From contig JAVTVY010025105.1 in NCBI GenBank assembly GCA_036873755.1, positions 1 through 64,000 on the forward strand: a stretch of 64,000 nucleotides of DNA, written 5' to 3'. Position numbers and translations under genes: made by a program. The notes under the pieces were generated by a model, which was given only the letters and a program-made list of their open reading frames with translations, did no database searches and was not told the DNA's origin. This DNA comes from Hanleya hanleyi. Its lineage: Eukaryota; Mollusca; Polyplacophora; Lepidopleurida; Hanleyidae. Below, in pieces: positions 37,101 through 48,935 of this stretch. Positions within the stretch are counted from its first letter, which is position 1; the number at the start of each line of letters is the position of its first letter.

Positions 37101-37900
37101 TAAATTGCATAGATTCGCACTTCAGGAAGAGTTAATATATTGTCAATTTAGCGTAGATTCGCAAATGTGTTTACCTCGTCGAGATTGCAGAGAAGACAAT
37201 ATATTGTATAATTAGCACTTTGATAATCTCATCTAAATTGCATAGATTCGCACTTCAGGGAAAGTTAATATATTGTCTATTTAGCGTAGATTCGCAAATG
37301 TGTTTTACCTCGTCGAGATGGCAGAGAAGACAATATATTGTCTAATTAGCACTTTGATAATCTCATCTAAATTGCATAGATTCGCACTTCACGGAAAGTG
37401 AATATATTGTCTATTTAGCGTAGATTCGCAAATGTGTTTACCTAGTCGAGATGGCAGAGAAGACAATATATTGTCTAATTAGCACTTAGATAATCTCATC
37501 TAAATTGCATAGATTCGTACTGCATGGTAAGGTAATATATCGTCTATTTAGCGTAGATTCGCAGATCGATTTGTCATTCACTTTATTGTCACATCAGGGA
37601 GAGTTAATATATTGTCAGTTTAGCGTAGATTCGCAAATGTGTTTACCTCGTCGAGATGGCAGAGAAGACAATATATTGTCTAATTAGCACGTTGATAATC
37701 TCATCTAAATTGTATAGATTCGCACTTCACGGAAAGTTAATATATTGTCTATTTAGCGTAGATTCGCAAATGTGTTTATCTAGTCGAGATGGCAGAGAAG
37801 ACAATATATTGTCCAATTAGCACTTTGATAATCTCATCTAAATTGCATAGATTCGCACTTCACGGAGAGTTAATGTATTGTCTATTTAGCGTATAGATTC
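34139..37900 (+). repeat. 131-bp satellite, about 28 copies
   Basis: Each unit has two related halves that share TAGATTCGCA ... AATATATTGTC ... ATTTAGC, so the 131-bp unit is itself an old dimer of a roughly 60-bp unit. One half carries the perfect 14-bp palindrome GACAATATATTGTC. Variants include GTGTTTACCTCGTCGAGATG and CTGTTTTACCTCGACGAAAC types, which alternate in blocks (higher-order arrangement). One unit near 35755 is interrupted by GAGTGAGTGAGTGGGTGAAT, resembling a SINE tail. Short open frames here are artefacts. Confidence 0.95.
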
Positions 37901-38000
37901 GCAGTTGCGTTTTTCTGCACAGTGCCAACAGAGGGTGTTTCAAACTCAGAATTGGGAATTGATATCGGGAGAATGATTTCAGGGAAATTACTTTTTTCAA

Positions 38001-40187
38001 GTTAGCGTAGATTCACAAAACGATTTGATCTCGGCAACTGGTTTCTATGCATGAGAGACAATATATTGTGTAAATAGCATTTTATGTAATTATCATCTAA
38101 ATTGCATAGATTCGCGCTTCCTGGAAAGTTAATATATCGTGTAATTAGCGTAGATTCCCACTCTGATCTTGTTCTCGCCGATTCCTGGGAGAATTATTAT
38201 CTTCAGTTTAGCGTAGATTCTCACCTTATGGCATGGTAAGTTAATATATTGTCTATTTGACGTAGATTCGCAAATACATTTTATTCATACACATTTTTTG
38301 TTGAATGGTAAGCAATATATTGTGTAATTAGAGCATTGATAATGTGATGTAAATTGCAAATATCCACAATTCAAGAAGACTTAATATACTATCTATTTAA
38401 CATATATTCACAAAGCGGTTTAACCCTATCAATCATGCTTCATTCTCTATTGTTGAACCCAGAAATGATATGTTGTTAATATAACAATAATATTATCTAT
38501 GCGGCAGTTAATCCTTAACAAGTAAATTGAATGAGGATATCCCCTGTTTGTTGAACCTAGAAATGCCATATTGTTCCAATCACTGTAAAACCATTAAGTG
38601 AACAATTCTCGTGAGAATCAAATGGCATTTGACGCTAGGGATTGCGTTCAAATGATAAAAGGTCGACAATAATTTGATGATATTCCGTGCAGATTTTAGC
38701 AACTATCTCCCTAAAAAAATAACTATATAGTCATCTGTGAGTGTATCCAAGGGGTGGTTTTAAAATTTGCAGTGCTATCGCGAGAGGCGGTGCATGGCCT
38801 CTCGGACTTACAGAAATGGTAATGGCAATGTCGCTCATGACAATGCTTCACCTTTGATTGTTGAACCTAGAAACGGCATATTGTTACCATAACAACAATA
38901 CTAAGAAAGGGCGTTAATCACGAAAGCCCCACAAACCTGGACTCTCTCTGGTATATTGTTTAACCATAATCTTTGCTCCATGCTACATTTAATGCTACAT
39001 TGTTATCTTCGCAATGAATATATCATGTCATAAGTACATGTAATTTGGATCACCTTCTTCCACAAAAATGATAGTAGATACCTGTGCATTGCGTTAGGGT
39101 AGATTAGCAAAACGATTTGATCTCGGCAACTGTTTTCTATGCATGAGAGACAATATATTGTGTAAATAGCATTTTATGTAATTATCATCTAAATTGCATA
39201 GATTCGCGCTTCCTGGAAAGTTAATATATCGTGTAATTAGCGTAGATTCCCAACCTGATCTTGTTCTCGCCGATTCCTGGGAGAATTATTATCTTCATTT
39301 TAGCGTAGATTAGCACCTCATGGCATGGTAAGTTAATATATTGTCTATTTCACGTAGATTCGCAAATACATTTTATTCATACACATTTTTTGTTGAATGG
39401 TAAGCAATATATTGTGTAATTAGAGCATTGATAATGTGATGTAAATTGCAAATATCCGCAATTCAAGAAGACTTAATATACTTTCTATTTAACATATATT
39501 CACAAAGCGGTTTAACCCTGTCAATCATGCTTCATTCTCTATTGTTGAACCCAGAAATGATATGTTGTTAATATAACAATAATATTATCTATGCGGCAGT
39601 AAATCTTTAACAAGTAAATTGAATGTGGATATCCCCTGTTTGTTGAACCTAGAAATGCCATATTGTTCCAATCACTATAAAACCATTAAGTGAATAATTC
39701 TCGTGAGAACCAAATGGCATTTGACGCTAGGGATTGCGTTCAAATGATAAAAGGTTGACAATAATTTGATGATATTCCGTGCAGATTTTAGCAACTATCT
39801 CCCTAAAAAAAAATAACTATATAGTCATCTGTGAGTGCATCCAAGGGGTGGTTTTAAAATTTGCAGTTCTATCGCGAGAGGCGGTGCATGGCCTCTCGGA
39901 CTTACAGAAATGGTAATGGCAATGTCGCTCATGACAATGCTTCACCATTGATTGTTGAACCTAGAAACGGCATATTGTTACCATAATAACAATAATAAGA
40001 AAGGGCGTTAATCACGAAAGCTAAAAACCTGGACTCTCTCTGGTATATTGTTTAACCATAATCTTTGCTCCATGCTACATCTAATGCTACATTCTTATCT
40101 TCGCAATGAATATATCATGTCATAAGTACATGTAATTTGGATCACCTTCTTCTACAAAAATGATATTAGATACCTGTGCATTGCGTT
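38001..40187 (+). repeat. 1,092-bp tandem duplication, two copies
   Basis: Copy 1 is about 38001-39092 and copy 2 about 39093-40187. Marker ATGCATGAGAGACAATATAT is at 38047 and 39139, exactly 1,092 bp apart. Differences are a few percent. Each copy begins with decayed satellite units, then non-repetitive DNA, and has the hairpin CGAGAGGCGGTGCATGGCCT (stem CGAGAGGC / GCCTCTCG). Confidence 0.9.
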
Positions 40188-40504
40188 TACGTGATAAAAT
40201 CATATAATTATATCTTGTACGATTTATCACACATCATTTGCACTGACATTTTCTTCCTCCGGTACTGGCGCTATAGTCGCGTCTTTGTCTCTTCAATTGG
40301 TGGTATTGGGTCCATTGACATTATTAACAGAAGAAGCTGCTTCACCGAAGAATCAGAACGGCCATATGTTGTTAATAATAAGCCAGTAATTAAAATTGTT
40401 GTTATGGAACACTCTTGTCGATTTACAGTGATACATACAGAAATATTGTGGACAGGATACAAAAGTTGTTATCCATAAAATAGCCTTTTATTATTTATGG
40501 TATC

Positions 40505-40682
40505 AGGTCATTTCGTCACGCGATATTCCGGCATGCTACATTCGATAAACGACATTTCGGCACGCGACTATGACATGTGAAAATGTCGCGTGCCACAATG
40601 TCGTACTCTTCACTTTGTGCCGAAATGTTGCATGCCGAAATCTCGTATATGCCGAGATGTCGCGTGCCGAAATGTCGCGGAT
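40505..40682 (+). repeat. Degenerate 15-17-bp tandem repeat (CGAAATGTCGCGTGC)
   Basis: Units such as GCCGAAATGTCGCGTGC and TTCGGCACGCGAC lie in both orientations, so the zone can form local stem-loops. It is inside the 8-kb element. Confidence 0.6.
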
Positions 40683-40775
40683 TTGTTATATATTCGACTT
40701 TTTACTGGAGATATATGTGTCACTTGAGGGGAGATTTGGAGTGTTTGTTTCATACTTTTTCTTTATTCCCAGAAA

Positions 40776-40855
40776 CTGAAATAGAATATGTTGTATCTGC
40801 TATCGACAATGTACAAAGAAAGCTAAAACCTGGCATGGAGATATCCAAACCATAG
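40776..40855 (+). CDS. Possible captured terminal exon
   Basis: A splice-acceptor-like TTTTCTTTATTCCCAG (40760-40775) is followed by an 80-bp frame reading ETEIEYVVSAIDNVQRKL and a few more residues to a stop. The short peptide looks protein-like rather than random. No upstream exon was found and the product is not recognised. It sits inside the 8-kb transposon, so it could be a captured host exon or chance. Confidence 0.25.
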
Positions 40856-41029
40856 TTGATTAGGTCTACACTAATTTGGGTTTGGATAGAAAAAACTCGG
40901 TAAAACAAAAGCCCGCTGCAAGTTCACTGAGATTGTATACATTCTTACTTTGAAAAGAAATGACTGCATATATGAATGCATTTGTAGATCAGTATCACTG
41001 ATTTATAATGTACATATGTTATGTTTCAG

Positions 41030-41130
41030 GTACACTATAGATGGACTTAGGCATTTGTCTACTTTAGTTCAATGGTGTTTGTACCCGGCTCCAAGTGGGC
41101 GTTTTGTACAATAAATTCTGATTCTGACAA
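41030..41130 (+). repeat. Possible non-LTR retrotransposon 3' end
   Basis: GGCGTTTTGTACAATAAATT then CTGATTCTGAC resembles the AATAAA plus short-repeat tail typical of CR1/L2-type LINE 3' ends. No coding part of a LINE is seen next to it. Confidence 0.35.
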
Positions 41131-41264
41131 CTTGCTAGTCATCTATACCACTGGCCTCCGTTATTACTGTTAAAAGAAATCACATGGAAATGATATGCCA
41201 ATCTACTTTTATTTAAGTCTGGGCGACGTGGAAATGTGGGAAATTTAAATTCAGTTGCCACAGT

Positions 41265-41412
41265 GCTATTTAGACAATATATTGTGAAGCCGGCGTGTGA
41301 AATTGAATCTGCGAATCTACGCTAAATAGACAATATATTAAGTACCGTATCCAGGAGGTGCGAATCGATGCAATTTAGATGCGATTATCAAAGTGCTAAT
41401 TAGACAATATAT
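41265..41412 (-). repeat. Inverted satellite unit near the right end of the 8-kb element
   Basis: GCGAATCTACGCTAAATAGA followed by CAATATATTAA, then GGTGCGAATC, ATGCAATTTAGATG and CAAAGTGCTAATTAGACAAT, is one satellite unit in reverse orientation. Together with the left array it makes the element's subterminal regions inversely related. Confidence 0.85.
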
Positions 41413-42120
41413 TGTTTCTTTCTGAGGAACAAGAGCTCCAAGTCCCAGCTTCGCACATATGTATATAGTCTACATTTCATTCGTGTATTTCGAAAAGGAA
41501 AACGCCGACATTCTCAGTATGAGCAAACTGAGAAGAATGGAATGTGCTCGCGTGAAGCTTTCTCGCGATGACAGATTAAGGAAAGAGATATTCAGCGTTT
41601 GACGTCATGTTACATTGTACGTCACAGGTTATGTTGACTTTGGTCCATGGAAGATGAGCGTTATCCGCTTTAATAAGTATCGGCGACCCCAGTGGGTTAT
41701 AACTTGTCATTGACGTCACGGACAAGTCGAACGATATTCTCGCTCACCCGAATCAGTCGGTGTACCTCGTGTGAGGGAGGATAGTTGAATCGATGCAGGG
41801 GGCATATTGCGGTCGGTGGATGTGTTCGGGGGGAAACAGAATATATTGTATAATTAGCATCTCGTTCTAAATAGCAAAGTATCCTAGAAAATATCTGCAA
41901 ATTAGCAGCTTTGCTAATTAGATTCTAAATAGATGCGAGAGAATATAAGCCAATCACGCACCTTAATGAACTTAGTGTACATTTATTTTTTGTTACACTC
42001 TCATAATCTACATGCCAATGATAAGGAATTCAACAACCTCATTTTGTCTCCCTGACATTGTTGGAAACTGTTCTCTGATTCTCACATTCAAGACACTACA
42101 TGTAAGCTTACATTGTAACT

Positions 42121-42354
42121 AGTGAGTGAGCGAGTAGTAGGGTTTAACGTCGTTTTCAACCTTGTTTCAATGCTGTCACGATGGTGCCTACATGTGCCAG
42201 AACACGAGAGTGCTCACAGTACCTATATTGCCCTGGACACTGATCAGCCCAACCAGTACAGCACCCAGCCACCCATCTAAGTATTGACTGAGCTTAACGT
42301 TGCTTAACTTCGGTGATCTGACGATAACCGGTGTGTCCAATGCTATAAGCCGTA
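42121..42354 (-). mobile_element. 5S-rRNA-derived SINE (SINE3 type), full length
   Basis: Read on the minus strand the head closely follows 5S rRNA, including the internal promoter: ATCACCGAAGTTAAGCAACG, then AAGCTCAGTCAATACTTAGA and TGGGTGGCTGGGTGCTGTA (5S A-box and C-box). A body then leads to a tail AACGACGTTAAACCCTACTA ending in CTCACTCACT. A 5' fragment-less copy is at 11602-11769. The 5S-like part is too short and diverged to be a 5S gene. CTAGTG on both flanks may be part of the target duplication. Confidence 0.85.
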
Positions 42355-42774
42355 CCTTTTGTTCTAGTGTTTATGTTTAAGTTGTAAGGTACATATTTAA
42401 CTTGATATGGGTGAACATTTCTGACTACATGTAATGGCTTATCTTGTTATTTTGAATACCACCCTATGGAGCCTCGAACGAAAATCATTGAACCATAGGG
42501 TATCAATTCCACATATGATTGCTCTGCCTTTGACAGCTACAAGTACCACACTCCAACACAATGTGCCCATAAACCACCCCATTGACACTCTACAATGATA
42601 GAGTGTGTGTATACATTCACCACCATATAACTACAGTCTAGTCCTGTGTCCTGTCCAATCTCTCAGTTAATCCTTCATGTTCATTATATCTGTGCACATA
42701 ATTTACCAGTTTTAATATACACTATATAGTGTCACAATACATCTTCAATTATTCATGTTGAGTAGCAAATACCA

Positions 42775-42943
42775 TGTTTATCAGCCCACACAATTCAGAA
42801 AGTCACCTCGGCAAAATTGATGTCATATTAAAATAATTCCTATTTAACACAATGTTAAATATTGCAGAGGTGAACTGATTATGCCACGGCATTTACCTCA
42901 GCAACTGCTGACTGCCGAGGTTAATTGTGTGGGCTGTGTTTAT
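42775..42943. mobile_element. hAT-type MITE with 7-bp target duplication
   Basis: TGTTTAT at 42775-42781 is repeated at 42937-42943. The element between (42782-42936, 155 bp) has 14-bp perfect inverted ends CAGCCCACACAATT, followed by similar CTCGGCA blocks. CAG ends and a 7-8-bp duplication suit the hAT group. Confidence 0.8.
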
Positions 42944-45072
42944 CAAGTTTATACTACAATATAATATCAATATATTTTCATATTCACCTGGTACTTGTGA
43001 AGAGATAAATGTACAAACTGAGATCTTCAAGTTCTGGTCTTAAATTTTAAATTAATGCACAGGGTTGGAAATACGGGAAAATAATTTGATCAGTGATTAT
43101 AGTTAGAAGCTTTGAATTTGATCAGCAAATTACCTTGTCCATGTTACGGCTATGGCAGTGTGACTAACATCACAGGACCTACGAAATAGGGTAGGCATTA
43201 GGACTCCGACGCGCACTGAACTCTTGGAAATCACCCCACCCCAAGTTGAAATCCTGCATATATTACGATGGGAATGGCCCAAGTCAGAATCATTGGTGAT
43301 TTTCATCAAAAGTAGGTCAGATCAGAACTTGCTGGCAACAGTCCCTTAATGCACATTCATGCCAAAAATCAAGGTTCTAATGTCAATGGTTCTCCTTATT
43401 TTGCCGACGAAAGGATTCGGATGGACTCACTCACTGACTGACTGACCGACTACCGGACAATTTGCAGATGGTAGCCTACTTCGTAGGAAAAATTGGAGTT
43501 AGATTGTGAATGAATTTTGATGTAATGTTCTTCAATGAGAACATGCCCTTGACCCTCATTGAGTTTATTTCCCATCAGATAGCATGAATCACTATCAATC
43601 AAAATATCTTTGTCTGCAAGTTTGTCGGTTTTGAGGTGCTTGTTCCTGTCTGCTTACCTACGGTCGTGGTGCAACTATGACCATGGTGCTGCAGCATCTT
43701 TGTGTTAGCCAATCATCATACCTTTGATAAGATGGCAGGAAACTCTAGTAAGTTGTGCATGCTTGGCCAAAATTTCAGGAATTCTGCAGTTTCATATGTG
43801 ACCTGATGGGTAGACTGCCTAAATGTACATCTGTTGAAACAATAATAGATCAAAAACAAGGGGATGGGGAAATGATATTGGTACATGTAGCAGTACCAGA
43901 CTATTTCCTAATACGGTATACCAATATGGAGTCACTTTTCAAGTCATTTCTGAATGTTATTGATAGATCAAACACTGACCAATACTCCAAGGTGGTGAGA
44001 GCAGCCATATTGGATTTATGCATCTCACTTGCATAAACATGTGGTATTCTACTACCATGTTCATGCAAGTGGAATTTATGCAAGTCTGAGACTTGCCTGA
44101 ATTTGATCCTCTCAAGTACATGTAACTTGTAAGTGAAGTTATATGATTAATAATGACTGCTATACCCTAGTCCTGGTCACAAGTCTACAAGGCAATTGAT
44201 AAGTGACACAAAAGTTACAGTTTTTCCACTATACAACTATCATTATCACACAAATATAGTCACAAAATCATGTTACATGATCTATGCTAAAGTACAGGAG
44301 TTGAAATGTTAAAAATAATTACCTGTTGAAGGTACATGTATGTAAGAACAATTTCTACCCATCTCCTCCCCCGAGTTGCTTGAACGCGCTAATCATACAA
44401 ACTACATGTAATAATGCTGCTTTTATAATTTGTAATGTACATAAATATGAAACAACAGATCTTTCAGTAAATGGAGGCCTGATTAATTTGTGTCTAATTA
44501 ATACTGCATTGATTAATCTCTTTGCAGTTTCCTGCAATCAGTTTGAAAGTTTTTGACCAACAACGAATTACCCATGAGGCAAAAATTATTTTGGTTACAT
44601 GTACCTGTGACTGTCACTTGGTTACCTGTCACTTTCCAGTACGTCTGATCCTTGTGTTTTCCAATCTCATAAAATTTGAATCCACCTGTTCAAATTTTAA
44701 TCTGCCTGTTCTATGAACGGATGGATGAGGCTCTGACAAACAATACGTTAATCAGCATACTAAGTCTCTCTGAACCACTGTTACCTCACATTCCAGTAAT
44801 GTTCTGTCTTGGGTGAACCAATGCTGCCCCTTAGGCAAGCTTATCCTTAAATAACTGAGGTCAGTCCTCAATGATCACTGAGGTCAGCTCAACTGTCAAC
44901 ACAATCACCTGATTACATGTACTAGAGAACAATATTTCTATTGTCCTTAAATGTATCTAGATACCAGTTGGGCCATTCACAAGGATGTTTGGGTTTTCAG
45001 TAGCAAACATGAAAGCAGTACATGTATACATGTAGGTAGACTGTTCATGTGGGAGGATTTCAAATTTTGGAC
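42944..45072. other. No recognised gene
   Basis: A 94-codon plus-strand frame at 43755-44036 starts after an acceptor-like TTTCAG but matches nothing I recognise. Short CACTGACTGACTGACCGACT repeat near 43432. Confidence 0.4.
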
Positions 45073-45074
45073 TA

Positions 45075-45291
45075 CGGTAATTCCCCTAATAATTCAATCA
45101 CAGGAAGTTCACTTTTCAACTCTTTTATACAAACACAGAGAAAAAGTAACATTCCCATTCTTCATTCAAATTGAAGAAAAGTCATATGATGACAAAATGT
45201 GACACTTTGTAGTTGGTGGCATGAAGAATATTTCCAGATATAAGCCATTTTTGCTGCACTTCCGGTGATCGAATTATTAGGGGAATTACTG
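45075..45291. mobile_element. pogo-type MITE, TA target site
   Basis: Ends read CGGTAATTCCCCTAATAATT on the left and CAGTAATTCCCCTAATAATT on the right (inward), continuing through GATCAC[AC]GGAAGT-like bases for about 33 bp. TA flanks both ends (45073-45074, 45292-45293). It is 217 bp long and has no coding capacity. A diverged copy is at 23.55 kb. Confidence 0.85.
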
Positions 45292-45293
45292 TA

Positions 45294-48196
45294 TGGAATG
45301 TAGTCTCCGGAATCATTATTTAGTTCCTCAACTTTTCAACAATGGACCGATTTCTCTCAAATTTCACTTTGATAACTATGGGTCATGTAAATGTTGCATG
45401 TCATAATGGAGGTCAGTAGGTCAAAGGTCAAGGTCACTATGACCTAAACGTCAGGAAATCGTTGAAATTCATTTTTGTTCGAGTGGATACATCAATCAAT
45501 GAGAGACAATATGCCAGCTACTTTAATTATCAAATAGATCAAAACATCACAGGAAACACAACAGGAAATTATTGAAAACATTGACAATGCTTTTCCTTCA
45601 GTCCAATCATGTGAATTGTGATCAAACTTCAGCAGTACCTCAGGCTTATGGCAAACAAGAAATCTATTGAGGTTGAAAGGTTAAAGTTCAATGTCACTGG
45701 GGATAAAAAAAAACAAAACAAGAAACCATAGAAAATTACATTTATTGAGTGAATACATGTATAAGTGGGAAGCCATTTGTGGGTACCAAGATTGAGGTCA
45801 AAAGGTCAATGGTCAAAATTAATTACCAACAGATTTTGTTAACAATGATGTATTCTATAGTGCACCCAATTAGGCTCATGTTTTATTTCTCTTCACCATA
45901 GTCTATAGTCGTGTGCCAGTAGGGCTGGCTGTTTTTCATGCCACTATGTCAGACTAATAATCAGGGCTCAAATTTGGAAATTTTCGATGAACTGCAAATT
46001 TGTTGTGGCTAGGAAGATTTTGCAGGTCAAATAGCGGTTGACCGGCTTCTATAATTTAGAATGACCAGCTACATGTAACATGCACACTGCATGCTGAGGA
46101 GTAATAGTATGAAATGAACATCCACTAGCTGACTGTTGAATTATGAATAAAAGTGATACAAAGCGAGAAATCAGGTTTGCTGAAATAAATTCAGTTTTCA
46201 TGTGAAACTGTTGAAAATATGCTGAATGACAAATAAACAAGTTTAAACATCAACACCTGAACAATTCTAAGAAATTTTCATAGCCTGCGATATATATATA
46301 TATTTTTTTACTCAATACTCGCTGTTGCGCATTTGTAGGCTAAACAGTACAAACGTTGGTCTGAGTTGTAAGCTGTTGAACTATCTCTCAGATTGATGGA
46401 TACTTAAGCCCTCAAAATAGCAGACGACAAGTTTGCCCTTTACTTGAAATGTATGAAGAGAGTTGGCAGTAGAAACTACAGCCGCTGACAATGCAAACCT
46501 GGCTGTTCATCAAAATTTACAGGAATCCAAACAGATCCTGCAATGTGTAGATGTATATCCATAGCCCTGCCGACATGACAAGAGTTAAATATCGGACTTG
46601 AAAGAAAAAATTGCTGACCAAAAGTTATGAAAAATAAATAAGGAATACATTTTAAATGGCCTAGTCAAGTAGTTAATATTTCTCCAAGTATTACATTAAA
46701 GGTACCTGGGTGGGATTACACCTCATTTGGTCTAACACACAAGTCGTTTACAACCTCTGTAATCCTATTTGTCCTTTCTATATCAGCTGAAATATGTGGA
46801 CTGTTGACATCACTTCTAAGAATGGGTCCCTTGTCTCAATTTGGGGGCTAGAGTAAATACACACTAATATAATATAGTTAGATACATTGTAGCAACAAAG
46901 CAATGAGACTTGATTTGCTGAAGGAGCAACTATGATTATTATGGCATCAAAAATTGTCAGTGAACTTGTGAGTATTCATCATCTGGACCTGTAACACTTT
47001 CTCTCCAGGCCTGTGCTGTAAGAATAAACACTACCCGGTTCTCCTGAAGGCTTTCTAACTTCAGAACTTTGTAGTAGAAGAACTTCTATGGGTCACCATA
47101 ATATGTTGTGTTCACATGTATTTAGCCCTGAAGAACCACTGGTTTCCTGTGAAAATATTACAGCACAGGCTGAGGCCTGCTCTTGGGAACACTGGTCAGA
47201 CAATTTAGGTAGAGGATGAACATTTCATACATGTACCAATCAATAAACAACAATCATTCGATAATAAAGTTCTTTATTTCAGACAAACCAGACCAGACAA
47301 TCTTTTGAAGAATTTTTATTGAAATTTCAATAAGGCCACTTCAAATTTCAAAATACCAAATTTGAAAAAAAGTGTACAATGTAAAAAAGTGGATTTTACT
47401 GTACAAGCATATAAAGACATGTAAATAGTTTGAAGGAAGAGCAGATGAAATATTACTTCAATCAGATCCGCCTAGGGGAGGTGTACACGACATACAATGC
47501 AGGAATGGACTGATTACCCAGTCTAATATTAGCTGAGCTTCTCACGTGGGTGTCTGTCTGGGTATGTGAGGTTACAATCAGTAGCTACACACCTGACCCA
47601 GGCTGTACAATAACATAACAGATAAGACAAAATAGGTAGTTGAAATGTCAAAGTGTTACAGACTTGTTGACCAAGTGTCATGCCTGTTGTTGTCATGGAT
47701 ATGAACAAGGATAGCTGTACACACAGGGACAAATGAGTCAGAGACTGAACTCTTAAGAGAATGTAACCCAGCCCATAATGCTTACCACCTGTGACAGGAG
47801 ACATACTTGCAAAACATTTCTGATCACTTCAGGACCACTTCACTCCAATTCAATACAATGTACAATGTAGGTGACTATTTAACAAACTCTGATTGGTTTT
47901 AATAACTGATAATTTTCTGATAACATGATCCCATGATGTAAGTTCGTAATGTTTTCATTGGTTGACATCCTGTCACGGGTCTTCTACAAATCGTGATGTT
48001 CAGTGATGATGCAGTCATATCTTGCCTTACCATTGAATAAATGTCAAGTACCACGGCAGAGCGTTGAACATGACAAACAGTGTTCCACGGCGACAATGGG
48101 TGGTCCAGCCAGGAGTAGCCTCCCATTTGTTTTTGTTGATATGTCATGGTGACAGGCCGATTCAGGTCATCTGCCAGTGCGAATGCTCTGTCGCAT
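45294..48196. other. No gene seen
   Basis: AT-rich non-coding DNA with no supported feature. Confidence 0.5.
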
Positions 48197-48226
48197 CATG
48201 GAGACTACTCTTTAGTAGTCTCCATG
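48197..48226. repeat. Perfect 13-bp stem, 4-nt loop hairpin
   Basis: CATGGAGACTACT and AGTAGTCTCCATG flank the loop CTTT. The compact perfect stem could extrude as a cruciform or act in a transcript. No following T-run. Confidence 0.7.
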
Positions 48227-48439
48227 GTCGCATCGAAACTGTTTCAACTATGGATGTCACTGGCAAACGGGAGCATTTCAAAATTATGAACGATACAGAA
48301 CTTACCGTACATACTAAAAATAAAACATTCGGTATGATAAAACAACTATGGGCGCTCGTTGTACCGGTACATCACTTGTCTCGAGCTGACAAATCGTGAT
48401 GTCCCACTCTATAACATGCAATAATTGTATAGTGTGCAA

Positions 48440-48935
48440 GTGTTCAATAACTGTCAGTGTCAAATAACTGTCAGCATCCAATAAGTGATGATGTCCAATA
48501 ACTGTCAGTGTCCAATATAACTGTCAGTGTCCAATAACTGTTGGTGTCCAATAACTCTCAGTGTCCAACAACTGTCAGTGTCCAATAACCCCGTGTCCAA
48601 TATTACTGTCAGTGTCCAATAACTGTTGGTGTCAAATAACTTTCAGAGTCCAATAACTATCAGTGTCAAATAACTATCATTGTTCAGTGTCAAATAACTC
48701 TGGGTCCAATAATTGCTGGTGTCCAATAACTGTCACTGTTCAATAACTGTTGGTGTTCAGTAACTGTCAGTGTTCAGTAACTGTCAGTGTTCAATAACAG
48801 TTGGTGTCGAATAACTTTCAGTGTCCAATAACTGCCGGTGTCCAATAATTGCCAGTGTTCAATAACTCTCAGCGTCCAATAACTGTTGGTGGCGTCCAAT
48901 AGCTCCCGGTGTCCAATAACTGCCACTGTCAACTG
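48440..48935 (+). repeat. 17-bp degenerate minisatellite, about 27 copies
   Basis: Unit TCCAATAACTGTCAGTG with TTGGTG, CCGGTG and TTCAATAAC variants. Confidence 0.9.

Larger units (their letters stand above)
33971..41977. mobile_element. 8-kb non-autonomous transposon carrying a satellite array
   Basis: GAACTTAGTG at 33971-33980 is repeated exactly at 41968-41977, and the bases beyond differ. Immediately inside are inverted termini: AGTTAGGTGCGCAATTGGCT on the left, and the right end read inward as ATTAAGGTGCGTGATTGGCT (17 of 21 bases match including the next T). Similarity continues inward, with GCAGATATTTT near both ends. The element spans 33981-41967 (7,987 bp). Contents in order: satellite array, a 1,092-bp duplication in two copies, a short MGTCGCGTGCCGAAAT tandem zone, non-coding DNA, and one inverted satellite unit near the right end. 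A 10-bp duplication suits Mutator-like transposases (usually 9-11 bp), but the class is inferred. No transposase is visible. Confidence 0.8.

Noticed and set aside
34139..37690. Repeated 60-100-codon frames in the satellite
   Set aside because: They are translations of the satellite unit, limited to its length and without any coding context.
42240..42354. A 5S rRNA gene
   Set aside because: Only part of 5S is present, with substitutions, and it continues into a SINE body with a repeat tail.
43755..44036. A 93-codon frame after an acceptor-like TTTCAG
   Set aside because: No recognisable protein, no donor or neighbouring exon; left uncalled.
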